A stretch of DNA of 64,000 bases from Bos javanicus. Lineage: Eukaryota > Chordata > Mammalia > Artiodactyla > Bovidae. Positions within the stretch are counted from its first letter, which is position 1. The number at the start of each line of letters is the position of its first letter. Both the position numbers and the translations under genes were made by a program. Shown here piece by piece: positions 48,117 to 60,868 of the stretch. The notes below the pieces were generated by a model. It saw only the letters and a program-made list of their open reading frames with translations. It was not told the origin of the DNA and did no database searches. Where the stretch lies: NCBI RefSeq assembly GCF_032452875.1, contig NW_026894291.1, forward strand, positions 89,993 to 153,992, in the 5' to 3' direction.

Positions 48117-49743
48117 TGATCACGGGACTGAGCATGCACTGTTCACGTGGCTGATCATACACTGATCACGTGATGATCATGCACTGATCACTTGGATATC
48201 ATGCACTGATCACGTGGCTGATCATACACTGTTCACGTGTTTGACCATGCACTGATCACGTGGCTGATCATATACTGCTCAGGTAACTGATCATGCACTG
48301 ATCACTTGGCTATCATGCACTGATCACGTGGCTGAACATGCACTGTTCACGTGGCTGATCACACACTGTCACGTGACATATCATGCACTGATCACGTGGC
48401 ACTCATGCACTGATCACGTGGCTGATCATACTCTGCTCACGTACTCATCATGCACACATCACGTGGCTATCATGCACTGCTCACGTGGCTCGTCATGGAA
48501 TGATCACATAGCTACCATATACTGGTCACGTGACTGATCATGCACAGATCACGTAAATGATCATGCACTGTTCACGTGACTGATCATGTACTGATCACGT
48601 GACTGATCATGCACTGATCACGTGGCTATCATGCACTGATCACGTGGCTGATCATGCACTGATCACGTGCTCGATCATGCACTGATCACATGACTGATCA
48701 TGCACTGATCACGTGGCTGATCATGCACTGATCACGTGACTGATCATGCACTGATCACGTGGCTATCATGCACTGATCACGTGGCTGATCATGCACTGAT
48801 CACGTAATTGATCATGCACTGATCACGTGGCTGATCATGCACTGATCACGTGACTGATCATGCACTGATCACGTGGCTGATCATGCACTGATCAGTTGGC
48901 TATCATGCACTGATTACTTGGCTGATCATACACTGATCACGTGACTGATCATGCACTGATCACTGGCTATCATGCACTCATCACTGGCCATCGCACTGAT
49001 CACGTTGCTGATCATACACTGATCACGTGACTGATCATGCACTGATCACGTCATATCATGCACTGATCACATGACTGATCATGCACTGATCACCCGGATG
49101 ATCATACACTGATCACGTGACTGATCATGCACTGATCACGTGGCTATCATGCACTGCTCACGCGGCTGATCATGCACTGATCACGTGGCCATGTACTGAT
49201 CACGTGACGGATCATGCACTGATCACGCATGATCATGCACTGATCAGGTGACTTATCATGCACTTAATGTGAGGATCATGCACTGATCACGGACTGATCA
49301 TGCACTGATCACGTGGCTATCATGCACTGATCACGTGGCTGATCATGCAATGATCACCTAGCTATATACTGGTCACGTGACTGATCATGCACTGATCACG
49401 TGGCTGATCATGCACTGATCATGTGGCTGATCATGCACTGATCACGTGGCTGATCATCCACTGATCACGTGATCTGATCATGCACTGATCACGTGATGAT
49501 CATGCACTGATCACGTGACTGATCATGCACTGATCACCTGCCTGGTCATGCACTGATCACGTGACTGATCATGCACTGATCACATGGCTATCATGAACTG
49601 ATCACGTGGCTGATCATGCACTGATCACGTGGCTGATCATGCACTGATACCGTGACTGAGCATGGACTGATCACATGACTATCATGTAGTGATCACGTGA
49701 CTTAATGGCACTGATCATGTGACTGATCATGCACTGATCATGT
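48117..49743. repeat. 1.706-type array, S tail, rising divergence
   Basis: S-tail block (CACACACTGTCACGTGAC at about 48,360; GCTCGTCATGGAATG). From about 48,890 irregular monomers accumulate: GGCCATCGCACTG, CACCCGGATG, CACTTAATGTGAGG (about 49,262), CATCCACTG. No gene seen. Confidence 0.8.
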
Positions 49744-50008
49744 TTGCTATCATACACTGATCATGTGCCTCTGGAGGCAATAAACAAAGAGCTGAGTAGG
49801 CACGAATCAAACAGTCAGCAGGCAATAATCATGGAACTCAGCTGTGAGGAATCATGCTGCTCAGCTGGCAATAATCAAGCAGCTGAGCAAGCAGGAATTA
49901 CGCAGCACAGCTGGCAATTGTCAAGCAGATGACAGGCAGGAATCGTGCAGCTCAGCTGGAAATTGTCAAGCATATGAGCAGACAGTAATCACGCAGCTCA
50001 GCATGCCC
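49744..50008. repeat. Diverged core A, S subtype
   Basis: Private substitutions: GAGCAAGCAGG, GCTGGAAATTG, GCATATGAGC, CAGCATGCCC. Confidence 0.82.
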
Positions 50009-52181
50009 TGATCACGTGACTGAGCATGCACTGTTCACGTGGCTGATCATACACTGATCACGTGATGATCATGCACTGATCACTTGGATATCATGCACTG
50101 ATCACGTGGCTGATCATACACTGTTCACGTGTCTGACCATGCACTGATCACGTGGCTGATCATACACTGCTCACGTAACTGATCATGCACTGATCACGTG
50201 GCTATCATGCACTGATCACGTGGCTGAATATGCACTGTTCACGTGCCTGATCACTTACCTGACATATCATGCACTGATCACGTGGTACTCATGCACTGAT
50301 CACGTGGCTGATCATACTCTGCTCACGTAACTCATCATGCACACATCACGTGGCTATCGCGCACTGCTCACGTGGCATCATGGAATGATCACGATAGCCC
50401 ATATACTGGTCACGTGACTGATCATGCATGATCACGTAAATGATCATGCACTGTTCACGTGACTGATCATGTACTGATCACGTGACTGATCATGCACTGA
50501 TCACGTGGCCATGCACTGATCACGTGGCTGATCATGCAACGATCACGTAGCAACCATGTACTGGTCACGTGACTGATCATGCACTGATCACGTAATTGAT
50601 CATGCACTGATCACGCGGCTCATCATGCACTGATCACGTGGCTGATCATCACATGTATCACGCGATGATCATGCACTGATCACGTGGCTGATCACGCACT
50701 GATCTGTGACTGATCATGCACTGATCACGTGGCTATCATGCACGGATCACGTGGCTATCATGCACTGATCACGCTGATCATGCACTGATCACGTAGCTAT
50801 CATGCACTGATCACGTGACTGATCATGCACTGATCACGTAATTGATCATGCACTGATCACGTGACTGATCATGCACTGATCACGTGAGTGATCATGCACT
50901 GATCACGTGACTGATCATGCACTGATCACGTGGCTTCATGCACTGATCACGCGGCTGATCATGCACTGATCACGTGGCTATCATGCACTGATCACGTGAC
51001 TGATCATGCACTGATCACATGACTGATCATGCACTGATCATGTGGCTGATCATGCACTGATCACGTGGCTATCATGCACTGATCATCATTGGCTGATCAT
51101 GCACTGATCATGCTGCTCGCACTGATCAGTGACTGATCATGCACTGATCACGTGACTGATCATGCACTGATCACGTGGCTATCATGCACTATCACGTGGC
51201 TGATCATGCAATGATCACGAGCTACCATGCACCGGTCACGTGACTGATCATACACTCATCACGTGACTGATCATGCACTGATCACGTGGCGATCATGCAC
51301 TGATCACGTGGCTGATCATGCACTGATCACGTGACTGATCATGCACTGATCACGGGACAACACGCACTGATCACGTGGCTATCATGCACTGATCACGTGG
51401 CTGATCATGCACCGATCACGTGGCTGATCATGCACTGATCACGTGACTGATCATGCACTGATCATGACTATCATGCACTGATCACGTGGCTATCATGCAC
51501 TGATCACGTGGCTGATCATGCACTGATCACGTAGCTACATGTACTGATCACGTGACTGATCATGCACCTGATCAGTGACTGATCACACTGATCACGTGGC
51601 TATCATACACTGATCACGTGACTGATCATGCACTGATCACGTCTATATCATGCACTGATCACGTGATTGATCATGCACTGATCACGTGGCTGATCATGCA
51701 CTGATCACGTGACAGATCATGCACTGATCACGTGGCTGATCATGCAATGATCACGTGACTATCATGCACTGATCACATGACTGATCATACTGATCACGTG
51801 ACTGATCATGCACTGATCACGTGACTATCATGCACTACTCACGTGGCTGATCATGCAATGATCATGTAGCTACCATGTACGGTCACGTGAATGATCATAC
51901 ACCCATCAGGTGACTGATCATGCACTGATCACGTGGCTATCATGCACTGATCACGTGACTGATCATGCACTGATCACTGCTGATCATGCACTGATCACGT
52001 GACAGATCATGCACTGATCACGTGGCTATCATGCACTGATCACGTGACTGATCATGCACTGATCACGTGACTGATCATGCACTGATACCGTGACTGAGCA
52101 TGGACTGATCACATGACTATCATGTAGTGATCACGTGACTTAATGGCGCTGATCATGTGACTGATCATGCGCTGATCATGT
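50009..52181. repeat. 1.706-type array, irregular
   Basis: S-tail block is damaged (CTGATCACTTACCTGACATA at about 50,250; CGATAGCCCATATACTGG). Many one- to four-base losses break the 22/23-bp rhythm (CATGCTGCTCGCACTG near 51,110). No gene seen. Confidence 0.78.
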
Positions 52182-52442
52182 TTGCTATCACACTGATCAT
52201 GTGCCTCTGGAGGCAATAAACAAAGAGCTGAGTAGGCACGAATCAAACAGTCAGCAGGCAATAATCATGGAACTCAGCTGTGAGGAATCATGCTGCTCAG
52301 CTGGCAATAATCAAGCAGCTGAGCAGGCAGGAATTACGCAGCACAGCTGGCAATTGTCAAGCAGATGACAGGCAGGAATCGTGCAGCTCAGCTGGCAATT
52401 GTCAAGCAGATGAGTAGACTAATCACGCAGCTCAGCAGGCCC
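52182..52442. repeat. Diverged core A, S subtype
   Basis: Bases lost in TTGCTATCACACTG and GAGTAGACTAATC; ends GGCCCAGATC, an ending otherwise typical of R cores. Confidence 0.8.
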
Positions 52443-53322
52443 AGATCACGTGATCGAGCATGCACTGTTCACGTGGCTGATCATACACTGATCACGTGAC
52501 TGATCATGCACTGATCACGGCTATCATGCACTGATCACGTGCTGATCATACACTGTTCACGTTTGACCATGCACTGATCACGTGGATGATCATACACTGC
52601 CACGAATCGATCATGCACTGATCACGTGGCTGATCATGCACTGATCACGTGGCTGATCATGCACTGATCACGTGGCTGATCATGCACTGATCACGTGACT
52701 GATCATGCACTGATCACGTGGCTATCATGCACTGATCACTGGCTATCATGCACTGATCACGTGGATCATACACTGATCACGTGACTGATCATGCACTGAT
52801 CACGTCTATATGCACTGATCACGTGGCTGATCATGCACTGATCACGTGGCTGACCATGCACTGATCATGCGATGATCATGCACTGATCACGTGACTATCA
52901 TGCACTGATCATGTGATTGATCATGCAATGATCAACGTAGAACTCATGCACTGATCACGTGACTGATCATGCACTGATCACGTAGCTGATCATGTACTGA
53001 TCACGTGACTGATCATGCACCATCACGTGGCTGATCATGCACTGATCACGTGGCTGATCATGCACTGACCACGTGACTGATCATGCACTGATCACGTGAC
53101 TGATCATGCACTGATCACTGACTGATCATGCACTGATCACGTGATGATCATGCACTGATCACATAGCTATCATGAACTGATCACCTGGCTGATCATGCAC
53201 TGATCACGTGGCTGATCATGCACTGATACCGTGACTGAGCATGCACCGATCACATGACTATCATGCAGTGATCACGTGACTTAATGGCTCTGATCATGTG
53301 ACTGATCATGCACTGATCATGT
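52443..53322. repeat. 1.706-type array, irregular
   Basis: R-like tail with many small losses (GTTTGACC, CACTGCCACGAATCG, GTCTATATGCACTG). No gene seen. Confidence 0.78.
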
Positions 53323-53587
53323 TTGCTATCATACACTGATCATGTGCCTCTGGAGGCAATAAACAAAGAGCTGAGTAGGCACGAATCAAACAGTCAGCAG
53401 GCAATAATCATGGAACTCAGCTGTGAGGAATCATGCTGCTCAGCTGGCAATAATCAAGCAGCTGAGCAGGCAGGAATTATGCAGCACAGCTGGCAATTGT
53501 CAAGCAGATGACAGGCAGGAATCGTGCAGCTCAGCTGGCAATGGTCAAGCAGATGAGCAGACAGTAATCACGCAGCTCTGCAGGCCC
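53323..53587. repeat. Diverged core A, S subtype
   Basis: Private changes: GAATTATGCAG, GGCAATGGTCAAG, GCTCTGCAGGCCC. Confidence 0.82.
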
Positions 53588-55809
53588 AGATCACGTGACT
53601 GAGCATGCACTGATCACGTGGCTGATCATACACTGATCACGTGATGATCATGCACTGATCACTTGGATATCATGCACTGATCACATGGCTGATCATACAA
53701 TGTTCACGCGTTCGACCATGCACTGATCACGCTGATCATACACTGCTCAGGTAACTGATCATGCACTGATCACGCGGCTATCATGCACTGATCACGTGGC
53801 TGAATATGCACCGTTCACGTGGCTGATCACACACCTGTCACGTGATATATCATGCACTGATCACGTGGGCAACAGGCACTGATCACGTGCTGATCACACT
53901 CTGCTCACGAACTGATCATGCACACATCACGTGGCTATCATGCACCGTTTACGTGGCTCGTCATGGAATGGTCATGGCGTAGCTACCATACTGGTTGACT
54001 GATCATGCTGATCACGTAAATGATCATGCACTGTTCACGTGACTGATCATGCACTGATCACGTGACTGATCATGCACTGACCACGTGGCTATCATGCACT
54101 GATCACGGCTGATCATGCAACGATCACGTAGCAACCATGCACTGGTCACGTGACTGATCATGCACTGATCACGTAATTGATCCTGCACTGATCATGGCCC
54201 ATCATGCACTGCTCACGTGGCTGACCACACATGTATCACGTGATCATGCACTGATCACGGCTCTCATGCACTGATCACGTGGCTATCATGCACTGATCAC
54301 GGATATCATGTACTGATCACGTGGCTGATCACTATACGGATCACATGACTGATCATGCACTGATCACGTGGCTATCATGCACTGATCACGTGGCTATCAT
54401 GCACTGATCACGTGCTGATCACGCAATGATCACGTAGCTACCATGCACTGGTCACGCACCGATCATGCACTGATCACGAATTGATCATGCACTGATCAGC
54501 ACTGATCATGACTGATCGGAGCTGATCATGCACTGATCACGCGACTGATCATGCACTGATCACGGGCTATCATGCACTGATCATGGCTGATCATGCACTG
54601 ATCACGAGCTACCATGCACTGATCACGTGACTGATCATGCACTGATCAGTGACTGATCATGCACTGATCACGTGACTGATCATGCACTGATCACGCATAT
54701 CATGCACTGATCACGTGACTGATCATGCACTGATCACGTGACTGATCATGCACTGATCACATGACTGATCATGCATCAATGGACTGATCATGCACTCATC
54801 ACGTATTATCATGCACTGATCACGTGGCTGATCATGCACTGATCACGTGGCTGATCATGCACCGGTCACGTGACTGATCATGCACTGATCACGTGGCGGA
54901 TCATGCACTGATCACGTGCTACCATGCACTGATCACGTGGCTGATCATGCACTGATCACCTGACATGCACTGATCACGTGACTGATCATGCACTGATCAC
55001 GTGGCTATCATGCACTGATCACGTGGCTGATCATGCACTGATCACGTGGCTGATCATGCACTGATACCGTGACTGATCATGCACTGATCACGCGACTATC
55101 ATGCACTGATCACGCATGATCATGCACTGATCACGTGGCTGATCATGCACTGATCACGCAGCTATCATGTACTGATCACGTGACTGATCATGCACCGATC
55201 AGGTGACTGATCATGCACTGATCACGTGGCTATCATGCACTGATCACTGGCTGACATGCACTGATCACGCTGGTATCATGCACTGATCACGTGCTGATCA
55301 TGCACTGATCACGTGGATGATCATGCACTGATCATGACTGATCATGCACTGATCACGTGGCTGATCATGCACTGATCACGTGGCTGATCATGCACTGTTC
55401 ACATGACTGATCATGCACTGATCACGTGACTGATCATGCACTGATCATCAGGCTATCATGCACTACTCACGTGGCTGATCATGCAATGATCATGTAGCTA
55501 CCATGTACCGTCAGGTGACTGATCATACACCCATCAGGTGACTGATCATGCACTGATCACGTGGCTATCATGCACTGATCACGTGCTGGATCATGCACTG
55601 ATCACGTGCCTGATCATGCACTGATCACATGGACTGATCATGCACTGATCACGCAGCTGATCATGCACTGATCACGTGGCTGATCATGCACTGATCACGT
55701 GGCTGATCATGCACTGATACCGTGACTGATCATGGACTGATCACATGACTATCATGTAGTGATCGTGACTAATCGGCTGATCATGTGACTGATCATGCAC
55801 TGATCACGT
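53588..55809. repeat. 1.706-type array, irregular
   Basis: S-tail block present but eroded (CACACACCTGTC at about 53,829; GGTCATGGCGTAGCTACC). Further on, frequent CACGCG and shortened monomers (GATCAGCACTGATCATGAC near 54,497). No gene seen. Confidence 0.78.
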
Positions 55810-56065
55810 TTGCTATCATACACTGATCATGTGCTCTGGAGGCAACAAACAAAGAGCTGAGTAAACAATCAAACAGTCAGCAGGCATAATCATGGAACTC
55901 AGGTGAGGAATCATGCTGCTCAGCTGGCAACAATCAAGCAGCTGAGCAGGCAGGAATTACGGCACAGCTGGCAATTGTCAAGCAGATGACAGGCAGGAAT
56001 CGTGCAGCTCAGCTGGCAATTGTCAAGCAGATGAGCAGACAGTAATCACGCAGCTCAGCAGGCCC
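55810..56065. repeat. Diverged core A, R subtype, eroded
   Basis: Many small losses: GTGCTCTGG, GAGTAAACAATC, GGCATAATC, CTCAGGTGAGG, TTACGGCACAGC. Confidence 0.78.
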
Positions 56066-56946
56066 TGATCACGTGACTGAGCATGCACTGTTCACGTGGC
56101 TGATCATACGCTGATCACGTGACTGATCATGCACTGATCACGTGGATATCATGCACTGATCACGTGGCTGATCATACACTGTTCACGTGTTCGACCATGC
56201 ACTGATCACGTGGCTGATCATCACTGCCTACGTAACTGATCATGCACTGATCACGTGGCTGATCATGCACTGATCTGTACTGGATCATGCACTGATCACG
56301 TGGCTTATCATGCACTGATCACGTGACATATCATGCACTGATCACGTGGCTACTGCATGTACTCATGATCACTGGCTATCATGCACTGATCACGGTTGAT
56401 CGCACTGCTCACGGCTCATCATGGACTGATCACGTCTATATCACATTGATCACGTGACTGATCATGCAAAGATCACGTGACTGATCATGTACTGATCATG
56501 TGATGATCATGCACTGATCACGGACACTGCGCACTGGCTCACGTGCGGCTGATCATGCACTGATCACGCATATCATGCACTGATCACGGCTGATCATGCA
56601 CTGATCACGTGGCTGATCATGCAATGATCACGTGATGATCATGCACTGGTCACGTGGCTGATCACACACTGATCACGTAACTGATCATGCACTGATCACG
56701 TGGGATCACTGCACGATCACGTGGCTGATCATGCAATCACTACTCTGCCTGATCATGCACTGATCATGGACAGATCATGAACTGATCACATGGCTATCAT
56801 GAACTGATCACGTGGCTGATCATGCACTGATCACGTGGATCATGCACTGATCACCGTGATGAGCATGGACTGATCACATGACTATCATGTAGTGATCACG
56901 TGACTTAATGGCGCTGATCATGTGACTGATCATGCGCTGATCATGT
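56066..56946. repeat. 1.706-type array, irregular
   Basis: S-like start (GTGGATATC, GTTCGACC), then scrambled monomers around 56,350-56,540 (TACTGCATGTACTCATG; GGACACTGCGCACTGG). No gene seen. Confidence 0.76.
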
Positions 56947-57204
56947 TTGCTATCATACACCGATCATGTGCCTCTGGAGGCAAACAAAGAGCTGAGTAGG
57001 CACGAATCAAACTCAGCAGGCAATAATCATGGAACTCAGGTGTGAGGAATCATGCTGCTCAGCTGGCAATAATCAAGCAGCTGAGCAGGCAGGAATTACG
57101 AGCACAGCTGACAATTGTCAAGCAGATGACAGGCAGGAATCGTGCAGCTCAGCTGGCAATTGTCAAGCAGATGAGCAGACAGTAATCACGCAGCTCAGCA
57201 GGCC
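56947..57204. repeat. Diverged core A, R subtype, eroded
   Basis: Losses at GGCAAACAAAG, CAAACTCAGC, TTACGAGCACAGC and GGCCTG. The indels extend the downstream frame to 73 codons; not a gene. Confidence 0.78.
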
Positions 57205-59170
57205 TGATCACGTGACTGAGCATGCACTGTTCACGTGGCTGGCATACTGATCACGCGATGATCATGCACTGATCACTGGATATCATGCACTGATCACGTG
57301 GTTGATCATGCACTGTTCACGGCTGATCATGCACTGATCACGTGGCTGATCATACACTGCTCACGTAACTGATCATGCACTGACGTGGCTGCATATCATG
57401 GATCACCTGGCTGAACATGCACTGTTCATGGATGATCACACACCTGTCACGTGACATATCATGCACTGATCACGTGGCACTCATGCACTGATCACGTGGC
57501 TGATCATACTCTGCCCACGTAACTGATCATGCACACATCACGTGGCTATCATGCACTGATCACGTGGCTCGTCATGGAATGATCACGTAGCTACCATATA
57601 CTGGTCACGTGACTGATCATGCACAGATCACGTAAATGATCATGCACTGTTCACGCGACTGATCATGCACTGATCACGTGATGATCATGCACTGATCACG
57701 TGGCTATCATGCTCTGATCACGTGGCTGATCATGCAACGATCATCACGAGCAACCATGCACTGGTCACGTGACTGATCATGCACTGATCACGAATTGATC
57801 CTGCACTGATCACGTGGTTCATCACGCACTGATCACGTCTGATCATGCACATGATCACGGACTGATCATGCACTGATCACGTGGCTCATGCACTGATCAC
57901 GTGGCTGATCATGCACTGATCACGGGATATCATGCACTGATCACGTGGCTGATCACACACTGATCACGTGACTGATCTGCACTGATCAATGGCTGATCAT
58001 GCACTGATCACGTGGCTATCATGCACTGATCACGTGGCTGATCATGCACTGATCACGTAGCTACCATGCACTGAGTCACGTGACTGATCATGCACTGATC
58101 AATGAATTGACTGCACTGATCACGTGGCTGATCATGCACTGATCACGTGACTGATCATGCACTGATCACGTGACTGATCATGCACTGATCACTTGGCTGA
58201 TCATGCACTGCAATACGTGGCGCATTGATCATCATGAAGATCATCATGACCATACTGATCACGTGACTGATCATGCACTGATCACACTGATCGCACGATC
58301 GCCACGGTCATGCACTGATCACGTGGCTGATCATGCACTGATCACGTGACTGATCATGCACTGATCACGTGCCGATCATGCACTGATCACGTGGCTATCA
58401 TGCATCACCGGACTACTGGCTGATCAGTACGATCGTTGCGATCAATGCGCACTGATCACATGACTGATCATGCACTGATCACGTATGACATGCACTGATC
58501 ACGTGGCTATCATGCACTGCTCACGGCTGATCATGCAATGATCACAGCTACCATGTACTGGTCAGTGGATGATCATGCACCGATCATGTGGTTGATCATG
58601 CACTGATCACGTGCTGATCATGCACTGATCAGTCTGGCTGATCATGCACTGATCACGCGACTGATCATGCACTGATCACGCGACTGATCATGCACCGATC
58701 ACGTGGCTATCATGCACTGATCACGTGCTGATCATGCGATGATCACGCTGATCATAACTGGTCACATGACTGATCATGCACTGATCACGTGGCTGATCAT
58801 GCACTGATCACGCGCTATCATGCACTGCTCACGTGGCTGATCATGCAATGATCATGTAGCTACCATGTACAGGTCACGTGAATGATCATGCACCGATCAG
58901 GTGACTGATCATGCACTGATCACGTGGCTATCATGCACTGATCACGTGACTGATCATGCACTGATCACGTTTATATCATGCACTGATCACATGACTGCCC
59001 ATGCACTGGTCACGTGATGATCATACACCAATCATGTGACAGATCATGCACTGATCACGTGGCTGATCATGCACTGATACCGTGACTGAGCATGCACTGA
59101 TCACATGACTATCATGTAGTGACGTGACTTAATGGCGCTGATCATGTGACTGATCATGCGCTGATCATGT
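57205..59170. repeat. 1.706-type array, irregular with a scrambled segment
   Basis: S-tail block near 57,440. A stretch at about 58,205-58,450 no longer reads as 23-mers (GGCGCATTGATCATCATGAA; GATCGCACGATCGCCACG; ACGATCGTTGCGATC). R approach before the next core. No gene seen. Confidence 0.76.
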
Positions 59171-59429
59171 TTGCATCATACACTGATCATGTGCCTCTGG
59201 AGGCAATAAACAAATGAGCTGAGTAGCACGAATCAAACAGTAGGGCAGTACATCATGGAACTCAGCTGGAGGAATCATGCTGCCCAGCTGGCAATAATCA
59301 AGCAGCTGAGCAGGCAGGAATTACGCAGCACAGCTGGCAATTGTCACAGATGACAGGCAGGAATCGTGCAGCTCAGCTGGCAATTGTCAAGCAGATGAGC
59401 AGACAGTAATCACGCAGCTCAGCAGGCCC
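59171..59429. repeat. Diverged core A, S subtype, eroded
   Basis: Changes: CAAATGAGC, GAGTAGCACG, CAGTAGGGCAGTACATC, CTCAGCTGGAGG, TGCCCAGC, TGTCACAGATG. Confidence 0.78.
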
Positions 59430-60605
59430 TGATCACGTGACTGAGCATGCACTGTTCACGTGGCTGATCATACACTGATCACGTGATTGATCATGCACTG
59501 ATCACGTGGATATCATGCACTGATCACGTGGCTGATCATACACTGTTCACGTGTTCGACCATGCACTGATCACGTGGCTGATCATACACTGCTCACGTAA
59601 CTGATCATGCACTGATCACGTGGCTGATCATGCACTGATCACGTGGCTGATCATGCACTGTTCACGTGGCTGATCACACACTGATCATCACGTGATCATG
59701 CACTGATCACGGCTATCATGCACTGATCACGGTTATGCACTGATCACGTGGCTGATCACGCACTGATCACGAGCGACCATGTACTGATCACGTCTGATCA
59801 TGCACTGATCACGTGACTGATCGTGCACTGATCACGTGATGATCATACATGATCACGTGACTGATCATGCACTGATCACGTGGCTATCATGCTCTGTTCA
59901 CGTGGCTGATCATGCAATGATCACGAGCTACCATGTACTGGTCACGACTGATCATGCACTGATCACGTAGTTGATCCTGCACTGATCACGTGCTCATCAT
60001 GCACTGATCACGGGCTGATCGCACTGATCACGGCTGATCATGCACTGATCACGTGGCTGTCATGCACTGATCACGTGGCTGATCATGCACTGATCACGTG
60101 GCTATCATGCACTGATCACGTGGACTGATCATGCACTGATCACGTGGCTGATCATGCACTGATCACGTGGCTGATCATGCACTGATCTGTATCATGCACT
60201 GATCACGTGGCTGATCATGCAATGATCACGACGCTATGTACTGGTCACATGACTGATCATGCACTGATCACGACTGATCATGCATGATCACGTGGCTGAT
60301 CATGCACTGATCACGTGGCTGATCATGCACTGATCACGTGGCTGCATGCGTATGGTCACGTGACTGATCATGCACCGATCAGGTGACTGATCATGCACTG
60401 ATCACGTGCGGATTGCACTGATCACGCGATTCATGCACTGATCATGCACTGATCATGCACTGATCATTCACTGATCATGACACTGATCACGTGGCTGATC
60501 ATGCACTGATACCGTGACTGAGCATGGACTGATCACATGACTATCATGCAGTGATCACGTGACTTAATGGCGCTGATCATGTGACTGATCATGCGCTGAT
60601 CATGT
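59430..60605. repeat. 1.706-type array with an 11-mer run
   Basis: 23-mers with frequent losses. At about 60,431-60,485 the 12-mer halves are absent and the 11-mer half repeats (TCATGCACTGA three times, then TCATTCACTGA and a 12-bp TCATGACACTGA). No gene seen. Confidence 0.78.
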
Positions 60606-60868
60606 TTGCTATCATACACTGATCATGTGCCTCTGGAGGCATTAAACAAAGAGCTGAGTAGGCACGAATCAAACAGTCAGCAGGCAATAATCATGGAACT
60701 CAGTGTGAGGAATCATGCTGCTCAGCTGGCAATAATCAAGCAGCTGAGCAGGCAGGAATTATGCAGCACAGCTGACAATTGTCAAGCAGATGACAGGCAG
60801 GAATCGTGCAGCTCAGCTGGCACTGTCAAGCAGATGAGCAGACAGTAATCACGCAGCTCAGCAGGCCC
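60606..60868. repeat. Diverged core A, subtype unclear
   Basis: The base that separates R from S is lost (CTCAGTGTGAGG). Other changes: GGCATTAAAC, GCTGGCACTGTC. Frame shifts here give an 80-codon open frame, not a gene. Confidence 0.8.

Noticed and set aside
48328..48537. 69-codon open frame
   Set aside because: Lies wholly in an S tail of 23-mers; the same tail elsewhere is closed in this frame.
113..60848. Recurring 62-codon open frame (88, 73 and 80 in variants) in each diverged core
   Set aside because: It starts at TTG and is present because the core is a repeat. It is broken by one-base indels in several copies without sign of constraint, and there is no promoter, Kozak context or splice context. 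A repeat by-product.
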